A stretch of 64,000 nucleotides of DNA from contig NC_091666.1 of assembly GCF_042453785.1 (NCBI RefSeq), positions 23,022,501 through 23,086,500 on the forward strand. The letters are read 5' to 3'. This document shows, piece by piece, positions 1-11,394 of the stretch (within the stretch, counting starts at the first letter, position 1; every line of letters begins with the position of its first letter). Source of the DNA: Malus domestica. Its lineage: Eukaryota; Streptophyta; Magnoliopsida; Rosales; Rosaceae. Both the position numbers and the translations under genes were made by a program. The notes beneath the pieces are model-generated. The model was not told where the DNA came from and ran no database searches. It worked only from the letters and a program-made list of their open reading frames with translations.

Positions 1-830
1 ACATCTGCCTGAGGAACAGATAGGGCAAGTGAGAAGGATACAAGGAAGCATGTGGAGACAAGCGTAACAGCACACGTGCCGATACATCCACTACTCTATC
101 AAAAGCAAAAGTATCCCATATCAGCAGGGTCGAACGTACTCTAGATTTGATGGACTTGTTTTGACCCTCAAATTCTTCAGTCGGCCTTATACTGTGGAGG
201 AAACCAGAAAACCCTCCAGCCCAGTTCAAGAATAAGCCTGTGGAAAGTTACTTCTTCAAAAGCAAAAGTATCCCATATCATCTCTCCTCATTTTTCTTCT
301 CTTTATCCTTCATGCTGCCTGCAAGATAGGGAGAATGTGAACAATCAGCCGGAGCTCTGATTGCTTACCTTGTCTGTCACCTCTTTCAGCAGATCCCCCA
401 GCTCGGCGACTTGGGGGACTCCTACTACATGGTTTGTATCTCGCTTGACCAAGCATGAAACTACAAGTAAGCTTCAAGTGAAATTGATACATTACCTTGT
501 GCATCTCCACCAGTTACAGATACCACCCCTGGATGGAGGAAGAGTACTTCCAGAGAAGATGCCACATCTACCTATGAGACAGATAAGGCAAGTCAAGACG
601 ATACCACACTCCGGTACTTAGAAGTTTCGTGGCTACGAGATCATTCTCCCACAATATTTCCTAATGTCATTTGTACTAAATCATTCACTTGTACTCACTA
701 AAGGAGAGCTTGAACCTATGTACTTGTGTAAACCCTTCACAATTAATGAGAAATCCTCTATTCCGTAGACGTAGCCAATCTGGGTGAACCACGTACATCT
801 TGTGTTTGCTTTCCTATCTCTATCCATTTA
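1..830. mobile_element. LTR-retrotransposon LTR/leader fragment
   Basis: No coding potential. The stretch has the look of a plant LTR: a short repeated phrase (agcaaaagtatcccatatc near 102 and again near 260) and a 3' part ending in a run of short polyadenylation-like AT-rich segments. It stops where LINE sequence begins near 850. The left boundary lies outside the window, so orientation and superfamily cannot be fixed. The short ORFs across it are random. Confidence 0.4.
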
Positions 831-849
831 TATACTTATCCACACTAAT

Positions 850-1482
850 GACCGGAGCAATCTAGCGAAGATCACAAAAAGTGACCGTTTTCGCTACCTA
901 GGATCTATCTTGCAAGAGAACGGAGAATTAGATGGAGATCTCAACCATAGAATACAAGCTGGATGGATGAAGTGTAAGAGTGCATCCGGCGTGTTGTGTG
1001 ACCGTCGTAGGCCACTGAAGCTCAAGGGAACATTTTATAGGACGGCAATAAGGCCAGCGATGTTGTATGGCACAGAATGTTGGGCGGTGAAGCATCAACG
1101 TACACAAAATGGGTGTAGCGGAGATGAGGATGCTTCGTGGGATGTATGGGCACACGAGAAAGGATAAGATTGGGAATTAGGATATCCGAGGTAAAGTAGG
1201 AGTAGCCAAAATTGAAGGAAATATGAGAGAAAATCGGTTCCGGTGGTTTGGACATGTGCAAAGAAGGCCTACTGACGCTCCGGTTCGAAAATGTGACTAC
1301 GGGACAGAGGTTCGGGGCCGAAGGAGTAGAGGAAGACCTAGGAAAACTTTGGAAGAGACCCTAAGAAAAGACTTGAGTACTTGGATCTAACGGAGGACAT
1401 GACACAAATGAGCGCAATGGCGTTCTAGGATTCATATAGCCGACCCCACTTAGTAGGAAAAGGCTTTATTGTTGTTGTTGGA
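850..1482 (+). mobile_element. LINE (RTE-like) reverse transcriptase 3' end, degenerate
   Basis: Reading the plus strand gives the C-terminal part of a plant LINE reverse transcriptase: FRYLGSILQENGELDGDLNH, then RAMLYGTECWAVKH-type sequence (RPAMLYGTECWAVKHQ). After a frameshift near 1105 it continues in other frames with ENRFRWFGHVQRRPTDAP and RSRGRPRKTLEETLRKDL. The element ends in a short (ttg)n tail near 1470-1480, typical of RTE-clade LINEs, which end in simple repeats rather than long poly(A). It is 5'-truncated, frameshifted and inactive. Confidence 0.8.
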
Positions 1483-1598
1483 ACCTGAGTGAGTGTGTAC
1501 ACTTTGGAATGTTGTTAGCTGCTCTTGTACCTTCTAGAGATATGAGCCATATTTGGATGCTTTGTTGAGTACTCCCCTAAGGTTTGGTTGGTGATCAG

Positions 1599-1802
1599 CT
1601 AGGAATCAGAATAGATCGTGAGTTTTTTCACCACTAGGTCTTTTGCTAATCGGAGACCTGCTAGTAGAGCTTCATACTCTGCTTCATTGGTTGATGCCTT
1701 GAAGCTCAAAGTGATCACCTGTTCGAGCATCGAGCCATCTGGGGTAGTAAGAACCAGGCCTGCCTTCGATCCCTGGTAGTTAGATGATCTGTCAACGTTC
1801 AA
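1599..1802 (-). pseudogene. gypsy archaeal-type RNase H fragment
   Basis: A 67-residue open stretch reads as an RNase H domain of the kind found after the pol RNase H in Tat-type gypsy elements. Visible landmarks are GLVLTTPDGSMLEQ and the helix STNEAEYEALLAGLRLAKDL, with the catalytic Glu in the NEAEYEAL block, followed by a short strand ending IYSDS that holds the next acidic residue. It is open at both ends into broken sequence and belongs to the surrounding dead element. Confidence 0.75.
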
Positions 1803-2931
1803 AAGCCAAAAATCTTCATCAGGTGGGGCTGGTATGGCTATGGCGTGCTCAGCTACCTCCGGGGCATTTTCGGGTTGTATTGCTGCATCCTTCAGGCTTA
1901 GGGTGAATTATGCTATAAAGTCTGATCTTGTTTTGTATTGTTGTTGCTAGACCAAAGGGAAAGGGAGAGGAAGCGAATGCTGACGAGACCCTTCTACAAC
2001 AAAGAAAGTAGATTCATTCAATATTCCATCTTCTGCCAACGTCTGGGCTTTTATTGCCGTGCTAGGCCGTATTAGTTAAGTTCTAATGCCCACTTCATCA
2101 CTCGTCGAGAAGCGTCTGGACTATGCAAAACTGATCACAGTGGGCACTGGGTCATGACGATGATTAAATGCCCTTGAAAGTAGGGTTTGAGCTTCCGAGG
2201 TTCAACAACTAATGCCAAAATTAACTTTTTAATCTTTAGGTATCTGGTTTTCACATCAAGCAGAGCTTTAGATATATATAATACAGGCAGTTGAACCCTT
2301 AGCTCTTCTCGTATGAGAGCAGAGCTTACTGCTACTTTTGATACCGCCAGATAGATGTACAAGTTCTTTGCTGCTTCCAGCTTTGATAGTAGTGGATGTG
2401 ATGTTAGGTACTAGTTCAGATCCTGAAATGTTTTCTCGCACTCATCGTCTCACTTATCTTTCTGTGCCTTTTTTATTACCTTGAAGAAGGGCTTGCATCG
2501 GTCGGTGGATCGTGAGAGGAAACGATTGAATGCGACTGCTCATTCAGACTTTGGATCTCCTTAGAGTTGTAAGAGATTTCATGTCCAGAATCGACCTGAT
2601 CTGCCTTTGATGAGCCTCAATTCCTTATTGGGTTACAAGGTACCCTAAGAATTGGCCTGAGGAGATGCCAAAAGTGCACTTGGCAAGGTTAAGCTTCATA
2701 TTGTACTATCAGACGATGTCAAAAGTTTCTGCCAAGTTGCTAATGTGGTCTAACCTCTGCTTGTCTTTCACCATAATGTCGTCAACGTAGACTTCCATGG
2801 TGACTCCGATCTGCTTCTTGAACATCATGTTTACAAGTCATTGGTAGGTTTCTCTTACGTTCTTGAGGCCAAAGGGCATGACTTTGTAGTAGTATGTGCC
2901 TCGCTCAATCACGAATGCAGTCTTCTCCTTG

Positions 2932-3192
2932 TCAGGCTTGTTCATGGCAATCTGATTGTAGCCTGAGCAGTTGGTTCCCAAATGTTAAATCAACGAGCAG
3001 GTTAATTCGAGGAACTGAGTAGTTATCTTTAGGGCATACCTTGTTGAGGTCAGTGTAATCCATACATACTCTCCATTTGCCCCTTTTTTTTTTCATCACT
3101 AGCACAATGTTAGCCAACCATACTGAGTGTGCCATTTCCTCAATGAATCCAGCCTCCAGTAACTTGTTGATCTCCACCTCAATAATTGCCAC
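2932..3192 (-). pseudogene. gypsy reverse transcriptase fragment
   Basis: The minus strand encodes the RT palm start: EINKLLEAGFIEE, then WLANIVLVMKKKRGKWRVCM, DYTDLNKVCPKDNYSVPRIN. These are classic gypsy RT block 1-2 motifs. Downstream on the minus strand (about 2930 to 2700) the catalytic region is broken; TMEVYVDDIMVK-like codons can be recognised around 2800-2765. Frameshifts and stops disable the domain. Confidence 0.85.
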
Positions 3193-3709
3193 TCACTCGG
3201 GTGTGAAATGTCGCATTTTCTGGATCACAGGTTTGGCAGCGGAGTAAACGTGCAGCTTGTGGCAAGCAATCGTTGGGTCAATGCAGGGCATGTTAAAGGG
3301 TGACCATGCGAAAACATCTCTATTTTCCCTAAGAAAAGCTGTGAGTTCTTCCTTCTCTGCCAGGCTCAGACGTGAGCCAATTCTAGCCGTCTTTTCCGGC
3401 TGATGGGGGTCAAGAATGATGTATTCGGCGTCCTTTTCAGGTTTCCATCCTGATTCATCTTCCAGGGCATTGTCGACCTTGACACCATCTTCTTGACCTA
3501 TCTGCTGTAATTGTTATTTGGCGGAGGTAGAGTCGTCTTTATGCACCTTAACTACTATTGCTGGGGCGAAAGACTTTTTCCTCATCCCTTTAAGAACTTG
3601 TACAGTGCATCATTTGGATATGGCCTGGTCGCCTTTGATCTTTTAAACTGCTTATTCCGGGATGCGAAATTGAATTTTCTGATACTCAATCGAGGTCACA
3701 ACCTTCACT

Positions 3710-3980
3710 AGCTAGGGTCGGCCCAATATCACGTTATGGGGAGATGGGTCACTGATAATCATAAAGGTATGCGATGAGACAATCGGTAGGATGGTTACGT
3801 CAAGTGCGATAGTGCCAATGGCAATTAAGGTGAGTCCATTGAATCTGGTCAAGACCTCTGTTTTACGTTAGATCATGCTTTCCAGGCCTATCTTTTGGAT
3901 GACTGACAGTTGTAGGATGTTGAGTGAGTTGTCGTTGTCCATCATAATTTTGTCAACGATGGCGTGCGTCAGTTGTACAG
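3710..3980 (-). pseudogene. gypsy retropepsin-like protease fragment
   Basis: Minus-strand reading gives a degenerate aspartic protease. An IMMDNDNSLNIL block stands where the family has a D-[ST]-G-[SA] type active site. The conserved C-terminal strand PHNVILGRP follows, then an in-frame stop where the family has Trp. The altered active site and internal stops mean no activity. It lies between gag (higher coordinates) and RT (lower), the normal pol order. Confidence 0.6.
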
Positions 3981-4167
3981 AAATCACCAGAGCGTCATCA
4001 TGGGGAAAGTCTACTCCCTCGACGTCCTACTCAGTGAAGTCGACGATTGGTCCAGGTACAACATCTATGGTTTGAACCTGATAGACCGATCTCGCCTGTT
4101 AGATCTTCCTTTTCTTGGAGTTATTGATGGCCCCCAAATGCTCGGATTCAGCAAATATTCCTTTGAT

Positions 4168-5154
4168 TTAAATTGTCTTGGTTAGGGGTTCAACATATGC
4201 GTCTGCTTCTCGCCTTGGCTGGGCAGTTGGTCTGTCAATATACCAGTCACACTTGCCTTCTTTCACAAGCTGCTCAAGGTACCTCCTACATGTGGTGCAA
4301 TTATTGGTTGTGTGCCCAGGGCCTCTGTGGAATGCACAGTACTTGGTTTGGTCTATCTTAGAGATGTCACCCTTTATGAGTGTCGATGGCTTGAACCATG
4401 GCTTGTCCTTGAGGTCACAAAAGATCTTGTTAATTAGGACCAAGAACTTAGTGTACGTCTTGGGCGCTGTACCTCTCTTTGCTGGGGACTGGTCTTTGCG
4501 TCTGTCTCCTGGCTTGCTTTTGTTGTTCAGCGGTTTATCGATCACCTTCTTCTGAGTCGGTTTCACGTCTTTACATGGCTGCTCAAGTGGCTTCTGGGAG
4601 CGCTTTTCCTCATCCCAGAGGGAGTGCTTTTCTACCAAAATATAAGAGTTTGCCAAGGACAAGTTCTCGCCCATAATCAATTCTCCGAAAAATAGGTGAT
4701 ATGTTAAAAGCCCTTTTCGGAAAGTTGAGCATGAGATGCTGCCATCGCATCTAACAATCTTCGCCTTCTCCACCTTGAGTCTCTTGACGTAAATGCGGAG
4801 TGGCTCCTTCTAGTCATTCTTCATGTTGAAGAAGTGGTCAGACTTCTTTTTTATCGAGTGGTAGGACGAATATTCCTTAGTTAAAAGCAAGGAAAGTTCG
4901 CTGAAGTTCTGGATCGAACCTGGTGGCAGGTTGTGGAACTAGTCTTATGCCTTGCCTTAGAGTGTAGTGGTAAAGATTTTGCAAATGAGAGCGTCATTGT
5001 TGGCGTAGAGGGTCATAGTGCTTCGGTAGTGCATCGAGTGTCTATCCGGATCTTCATCTCCTTTAAACAAAGTGAAATGTGGTGGGCTAAACTTCTGCAG
5101 TGGTTTCGTGTGCTCGATCTCGTTTGTAAAAGGTAACCTGCTCAGGTTGGCCAC
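4168..5154 (-). pseudogene. gypsy gag remnant with CCHC-like segment
   Basis: Two minus-strand pieces, 5154-4957 (PFTNEIEHTKPLQKFSPPHF, then TLFKGDEDPDRH) and 4773-4168 (201 residues), are retrotransposon gag. The second holds a basic linker (KSKPGDRRKDQSPAKRG) and a zinc-knuckle-like segment YCAFHRGPGHTTNNCTTCR in which Cys/His spacing is partly kept. The gap between them carries frameshifts. Gag packages the element RNA; this copy is broken. Confidence 0.8.
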
Positions 5155-6639
5155 GTATCTCCGAAGGACATCGTCGATAGTGTCAATACGTTAGAATCCG
5201 CGCAGCTGCTCTGCTACGAGGCTTTGTATTTCCTCTTGGATTTACGCCTGGTAGGGCAGCAGAGCCTCGAGCTTCCCCCGATGTTGACCTGCTGGTCTAA
5301 GTTGCTTTTTGGCATGTCATGTTCGTCTGTGCCGCTGTCACGGTGAACATAGTTCCCTTTGTGCTGTATGTCATCACTTTAGGCGAGGGCTGCCAGTGGA
5401 ACTTGAGCTAGACTACTCACGTGTTTTTTTTTTGGCATCATGTTGCTGCCTACTCTGTTGCATCGTAGGAAGATCTCCTTGTGGGCCTAGCCTAGTGTGG
5501 ACGTTTCTCTGGAATGTCCTAAGTACTCATCGGAGTGTAGACCCAACCTCGAATGCACACTAACTCGTGAGCTGAATCGAGAATGAACTCTTCTCTACGC
5601 ATCTACACCGGAGAAAACGTTTCCCTGATGGCCCAAACGAAAGTGCACACTACCCAAACACAAGGGTCGTGGCGGGCTGAGCGGCTCTTTGCCAGGACGT
5701 CACTGAATAAGTAACGTTCTTCCACCTTTGTCCTGCTTCAAGACACCTCATTTAGGGCGTGCTGCATCTCGATGCGCTCAAGGAGTTGGTTCACTAAGGT
5801 GGTTTGCTGGGCAAGAGTGTTCATCAAATTAGTGACATGCTAGGGCCAGTGGTGCTCGCCATCTGGATTAGAAGAGTCTAGATAATGGGTGTCCCCATGC
5901 GTGGTGGAAGTATAGTGGACTGCAAGTACAAAACTTAAACCCAAAGCGGGCATTCTTGTAGAAAAGTAGGGTGAAAGCAACCCTGAATCGATTGTGAGAT
6001 ATGTGGTCAGTATCTGGATCGTTGGAGATTGCCTTGGAATGGATTGGGCCGCAGGCCGAGTCGTCGTAGAAGGTTACCGGGGGCGTTAGATCGGTGCCTG
6101 CTCGCTTTGGGCCTGCATGGTCGTAGGCCCTATGGCCGTTAGGTTGCCACATTATAGCCTGCTGGCTGGGTGGCTTGGGCTTGGGCCCGTTGAGCTGCCT
6201 GGCTGGCAGTAACTGCAGTGTTTTGGGCTCAGGTTTGGACCTGTTGTGCAATTAGGCCAACTGCTGCAGTGGGCTGGGTCTCCTACCCTGGGCCTGTTGT
6301 GGCAGCTGCCAAATTTTAAGCCTCATGCCCATGGGCTTGCAAGTGGACCTGGGCCTCTTACCTAGGGTTTGGTTGGGTGCGGCGCTACAAGGGCAGTGAC
6401 GGTGGAAGTAGTGTCGTGGCCTGGTGGCTCTGCCGTGGCTGCTGGGTCACGGTAGTGGTGGTAGTGGCGTGGCTTTGCTGTGGTAGGGCTTCTCTTACCG
6501 TCGCATTAAGCATTGAGGACCTCCGTCGTGGGACTATATCCTTGTCTCCACTCTCCGGTCCAAATCCTTGCATGTATGAGGTTCTGTTTGTCGTAGTTTC
6601 TGAATTTCCTACCATTGTATCATTTCTCTAGGGATTGAT

Positions 6640-7380
6640 CAAGAAACTTTCCTAGGAAAAATTAATTGATATGACGTGTGAGAAATTCAACGTAATAGAA
6701 AATTCAAGAAACAAATGCGATAGGCTTCTTTGAGTGTTTTGAATCAGTTCTCAATGAAAGAACCAATTTGTCGATGCAATTTCCGCCATCTTTGGTCTTG
6801 ACGAAAATGCACCTGCAAAACAATCAACACCTTTGATCAAAGTCCTAAGCCTCACACGCCCACGAGGATAGTGGGTTAGGTCAACGGATCTTTGATGCCT
6901 AATTTAGTTTATCTGATAGAGTAAAGTGTTTAGGGCTTTTTCAGGGTTGCAAAAGCTCTAAACATTTGATAGAATATAGGGTATTTATTGGGATAGGGCC
7001 AACCATAGTGTCTAATGGGGATATATTCTCTAAATATTCCCAAGATATTAAATAGGAAATAATATCTTGAGAAAATGGTGTAATTATCCCTAATTTATTT
7101 AAATTAGGATTACTTACTTGATTGGAGTCAATCTTCAATTGGGAATGTATTAAAGATAAGATTTGGGTAATTAATCCTTATCTTTAATTACTTGCCAAGG
7201 GCAGGTGAGCTGTTGGCAGCTGTATTCAGTTACTGAGACCTCCAAGGATGTGAACTGCGCATGGGAGTATCTGAGAAGCCTACCCATTTATTGAGGGCAA
7301 TCTTGTCTTTCTTGAATAAAAGTCCACGTGTCGCTTATATAATTTTTGGGATTATTTTAGGCTCAACAGAGATAAGTTTG
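6640..7380 (-). mobile_element. Putative 5' LTR of the gypsy element
   Basis: Non-coding block resembling the LTR at 10440-11030: both contain a 'gcacct.caaaacaat.aacac' phrase followed by 'cctcacacgcccac' and end with 'ccacgtgtcgc' and an att(a)ttt.ggctc box. It lies just upstream, in minus orientation, of the gag region. Exact ends and TSD were not resolved. Confidence 0.55.
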
Positions 7381-7389
7381 GAAGACATC

Positions 7390-10093
7390 TTAAGTTGAGA
7401 TTCTGAATGGACATGCAACATAGATATTGAACGAGAATGATAATGTGATGGGGAGTGATGCTATGAAGATGCTAATGAACTCTCATGATTGTCACTCACA
7501 CTTTGTGTGATCTCATTGTTGTTATTTAACACTCCAAAACTATCAACTCCTTCATCATTTCGAATTGCTTTATGAAAATTAAGACTACTAGAGCCTAAAC
7601 CTGTATCACTAGTTGCTATAGACACTGAAATGATGTCTTGAGATCTGTTTTGTATTTGTGCATAAATATGAGATCTGACACTTAGAACTTGTAACTGAAT
7701 CAAAACTGGAGATTGTAATGACCTTTGAAGGCCCCTATACATCTGTACGTATTTTCTCAAAAATAACAGTGGACCTATCTTGCTTTATAAGAAATGGCAA
7801 CCTGCTCAATTTCCCTTGGATACAAGAAGTACACATTGATTGACATGAATCTATACTACTTGACAACTCATTATTGTTCATCATTCTACTAAGAACTTCT
7901 TCAGATGGGTGTCCCAACCTTTTATGCCAAATTGCAACTTTAATCTTCTTACCAACAAATGCAGCACACTTTCCCATTCTTGTAACACCAAACTTTAAGA
8001 ACAATGTAATTGGTATCTTGAGTAGCTCCCCATCATCACTCTTTCCTTGGTACAATATCATTCGAGTTGCCTTGTCCTATATAAAAAATATCAGATCATC
8101 ACATACAAACCATCAACCATTATCTCTGCATAATTTCTTGACATATAGCAAATTCATAGTAATTCTTGGTACATGTAACACATTATGAAGAATTAATGAA
8201 TTCCTTGAAGTTTTAATGAGAGATGAACCAATATTTTTAACATGCAAACCTTCTCCATTACCAACAGTGATTTTGGCATCACCATTATAACGAGTAATTT
8301 GACTTAGAACATCAAGATTTGATGTCAAATGATGAGTGGCACTTGTGTCAACCATCAAGGTATCTGCATTTGAAAAACCATGCACATTTGAATATGCATT
8401 TGCATCATTTGAACCTTGAGTAGCCATACCAGCAAGAGAAGTAAAAGGTGCAGTATGAAAAATTGTTTCTATGAAAGCATTCCAATAATATGTGTCTTAT
8501 TTTCCCACAAATTTGGCATACCAAGAAACCACTAATGTTTTGAGAATTATCAGCTCTATAGAAGCAATTTAGTGTTGTGTGACCTCTTTGAACAAATTTA
8601 CATTCTGGAGACACAACAGCCTTGTAGTTAGTATTTTCATTCCATGTTGTACCTTGCTTGCCTCCATTTGCAGAAAAAGAATTCTGAGAACCTTTATTTT
8701 GAGGACTTTTACCATTATCAGAGAAGGAATCGGACCTGTTCCAAAAATTACAATAGGATCTTGAATTGTTATTTCCTCCAAAATACCTTATGTTATTGTT
8801 GAAATACCTTTTGTTGTTATTTCCTCCATTAAAACCATTTCCAACTTAAGCCCCCCTTTGTGAGTTAGAATTCTCTTCTTGCTCTTATCCACCCTAAGAT
8901 CTCTATGAATTTGATGAATTTCCTTGAGCATACATGGCAATCATTGAGTTAGACAGACTAGTAACCCTTGATTCACTATTTTCCTCAGGACCTATAAGTT
9001 GTGCCCTGAAATCATTCATGGATATTGGTGTTTCTCTAGCAAGAATAATAGTTTTGATCTTTTTAAACTTTGGAGGTAAACCAGCTAAGGCAGCAATTAC
9101 AAGATCATTCTCTGTAATTTTCTCCCCTGCAACAACCAATTGATCTTTAATTTTTTCAATCTCAACAAATACTTGTCTACATAATTTGTCCCTTTCTATG
9201 TAGTGTGAAACTCAGTTTTGAGTTGATTAACTCCAACAACTGACAAAAAAGCATACCTTTCTTACAAACATTTCCAAGCCTCCTGAGATGTTTTATAACC
9301 AATGACATAGTCCATAGTATCATCTGAAAATGTAGCTATGAGTAAACTGAGTAAAGAAACATCAGTTTTCACCCATTCTTTATATGCAGTTGTTATCTTT
9401 TTTGTTACTCCAATATCAACATTTATCACATACTTTGGAGGACATTGAGATTATCCATTAAAGTAATCAAAGAAATCATACCCCTTAAGAACTGACTGAA
9501 ATTGATAATCTCATTTTACAAAATTATCTTCTTGGAGTTTCACAGTGATCATTCCCAAAAGACTTTCAACTTTAACACTATTGAATGCCATATCTCCTTT
9601 GCAACAAATCTTTGAATACAAACTTAACAGAAAAATTCTTGAGTTCTTGAAGAAGCAATTAATTTGCACTTCAAAACAATCAACTTCACATATTCTCAAC
9701 ACACTACTGGCTTCGGCCTTTTCGTGTGGATTTCAATTAAACACTTTTAGTCATAAGAATTAATGACTATTGCCCTTCATACTTCATGAGACATTTCATT
9801 CAAGAATGGCTAACAACCTTTTTCAAAAGTATAGTAACTCAAAACAAACAATCTTAGTAAGAGTGCATAAAAAAACACCTGAATTTTGTTAAACTTAACC
9901 CCAAGAGTCCAATTCAACCCCAAGAATCCAGAAAGCTTCAATCGCAAGAACCCAGAAAAACTACAAGACTCCAGCTCCAAAAAAACTCTGAGAAATCACC
10001 CAGAAAAACTTCAAGACTCCAACTCTTTTCACCAGAATTGCAGCACAGCGGAAGAATTTACCCCAAAGAATGAAACCTAAGGCGATGATACCA
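7390..10093 (-). mobile_element. Truncated Ty1/copia retrotransposon, gag to pre-integrase, minus strand
   Basis: On the minus strand, going down from the LTR at 10094-10361: a primer-binding site tggtatcatcgcc (10093-10081), a UBN2-type gag (9702-8903, including LVIAALAGLPPKFKKIKTII), a CCHC-like knuckle (QICGKIRHILLECFHR, 8530-8480), protease (8427-8113) and GAG-pre-integrase (8061-7735). Integrase, RT, RNase H and the 3' LTR are absent: the element is lost near 7400. Frames are broken in several places. Confidence 0.85.
7735..8427 (-). pseudogene. copia protease and GAG-pre-integrase fragments
   Basis: Two minus-strand ORFs. 8427-8113 is the copia protease: the active-site triplet sits in LMVDTSATHHLTSN, where the family has D-[ST]-G-A-[ST], so the Gly is replaced by Ser. 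LHNVLHVPRITMNLLYVKKL follows. 8061-7735 is the GAG-pre-integrase zinc-binding segment with IWHKRLGHPSEEVLSRMM and CTSCIQGK, keeping the H-H-C-C set. The two are separated by a frameshift. Confidence 0.85.
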
Positions 10094-10361
10094 TGATAAC
10101 AGATAATACATTATGCAGTAATGGAGGAATTTCATAAAAGCAAAGAGAATATGGAAATGATGAATTGAGATAATTGAGCCTTTGATATTACTTAGTCAAT
10201 CAAGATTGTTACACACTGAATCAATACAAACTATATATATAGCTGAGTAGTAGTAGCTTAGCGCGCAAGCTAACATTGTAACAACCTAACTAACTTGATA
10301 GCTGATGTGGCATTCCTTAACTGTCAGTAATGATGATGTGGCAATACTAGTATAGTCAACA
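10094..10361 (-). mobile_element. copia 5' LTR (268 bp)
   Basis: Starts tgataaca and ends agtcaaca on the plus strand, giving TG...CA ends. It directly abuts the tRNA-iMet-like primer-binding site at 10081-10093 (gatacca read on the plus strand). A TATA-like run (tatatatag) lies near 10230. It serves the minus-strand copia at 7390-10093; no partner LTR is visible in the window. Confidence 0.8.
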
Positions 10362-10439
10362 CTTTTTGCAGTGCTTGTATATGACGACAAATAAAAGTAG
10401 AATGAGTATTTTCAATGCATGATGTGGATGCAAATTTTT

Positions 10440-11030
10440 TCCTCCTTGATCTTGGACAGAATTGCACCTACAAAACAATTAACACATTTGGTTAAGGCCA
10501 AAAGCCTCACACGCCCACAATGAATGGGGGGGCTTTGGCCGAAGTACCTCCGATGCCAAAGTTAGAATTTAGAGAGAAAAGTGTTTAGAGAGTTTCTGGA
10601 GTTTTGCAAGAGTGTGGACCTAGGTTTTTAGAGAAAATGGGGTTCAATATATAGAACATGGCCGGCCCTCTTAGGAGAGAACGTGGCCGGCCTTTTGGGT
10701 AATTTTTTAGTGTAATGGGTGATTTATTTGGCAATTAATGGATTAATTAGGTAATTAATCCATTAATTAGCCAATTAACTCAATTTATATGGAATGTTTT
10801 GAAGGTTATGGAATAATGACCTTGTAGGGAATATAAGATGAGGATGGATGAAATAATTTTGAATTTGTTACCTTTTTTGGGCACTTTTGACTTGATTAAG
10901 GGATGATTGTCCATTGCTCACGCGTAGGAAATCCGATATGCCTTAAGGGTAATTTTGTCTTTTTACCCAAAAATCCACGTGTCGCCTTGTGATTATTTTT
11001 GGCTCCACAAATGCCCCCACACCTGTTGGG
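10440..11030 (-). mobile_element. gypsy LTR (3' LTR of minus-strand element)
   Basis: Long non-coding repeat related to 6640-7380 and, over its second half, to 14590-14935. Shared phrases include 'tttgcaagagtgtggacct', 'ggttcaatatatag', 'ggccggcc'-type text and the terminal 'cacgtgtcgcctt.tgattattttt'. Position and orientation fit the 3' LTR of a minus-strand gypsy element whose integrase is at 13920-14602. Confidence 0.6.
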
Positions 11031-11394
11031 CTGCTCGCAAGAAATGGCCGCAGGTATAGAGATCTTCTTGCATTAGGAAACATAGGATTGCTTCCGATTT
11101 TGATGTAAATTCCCTCTTTAATTGGAAATTAGATCTTTCTAGGAAAGGAAAATAAATTTCTCTCAAAGCCTATTTAAGTCCACCTTAAGTAGATTATTAA
11201 ATCAACTTTGGAGAGCGATTTATTCTACCCTACAAGAGAGACAAAGTTAGGGGATATTTGTTCCCCCTCCCCTAGCAATCTTCTACACTTGCCCGTGCAA
11301 ATGACCGTCTTTTGTTGCTTTCTTTGTCTTCACTGCATCGCACCGAGATAAGAAAAAATTAGTTTTCCTTATCTTCTTCTTAGATAACGCTACC

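Larger units (their letters stand above)
1550..6640 (-). mobile_element. Degenerate Ty3/gypsy retrotransposon, gag to RNase H, minus strand
   Basis: Read on the minus strand from high to low coordinate, the order is gag (about 5154 to 4168), aspartic protease (about 3980 to 3710), reverse transcriptase (about 3290 to 2640), RT-linked RNase H (2362 to 2135) and a second RNase H (1802 to 1599). Integrase is missing: the element is cut off near 1550 next to the LINE fragment. Every domain carries stops and frameshifts, so this is a dead copy. The 5' LTR is probably the block at 6640-7380. Two RNase H segments and the gag style fit the Tat/Athila side of gypsy, but that placement is inference. 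Confidence 0.8.

Noticed and set aside
5868-6615. Minus-strand ORFs with Pro/Gln/Thr-rich sequence in the gypsy leader
   Set aside because: No recognisable domain; they lie between the LTR and gag in a decayed element and are interrupted by stops.
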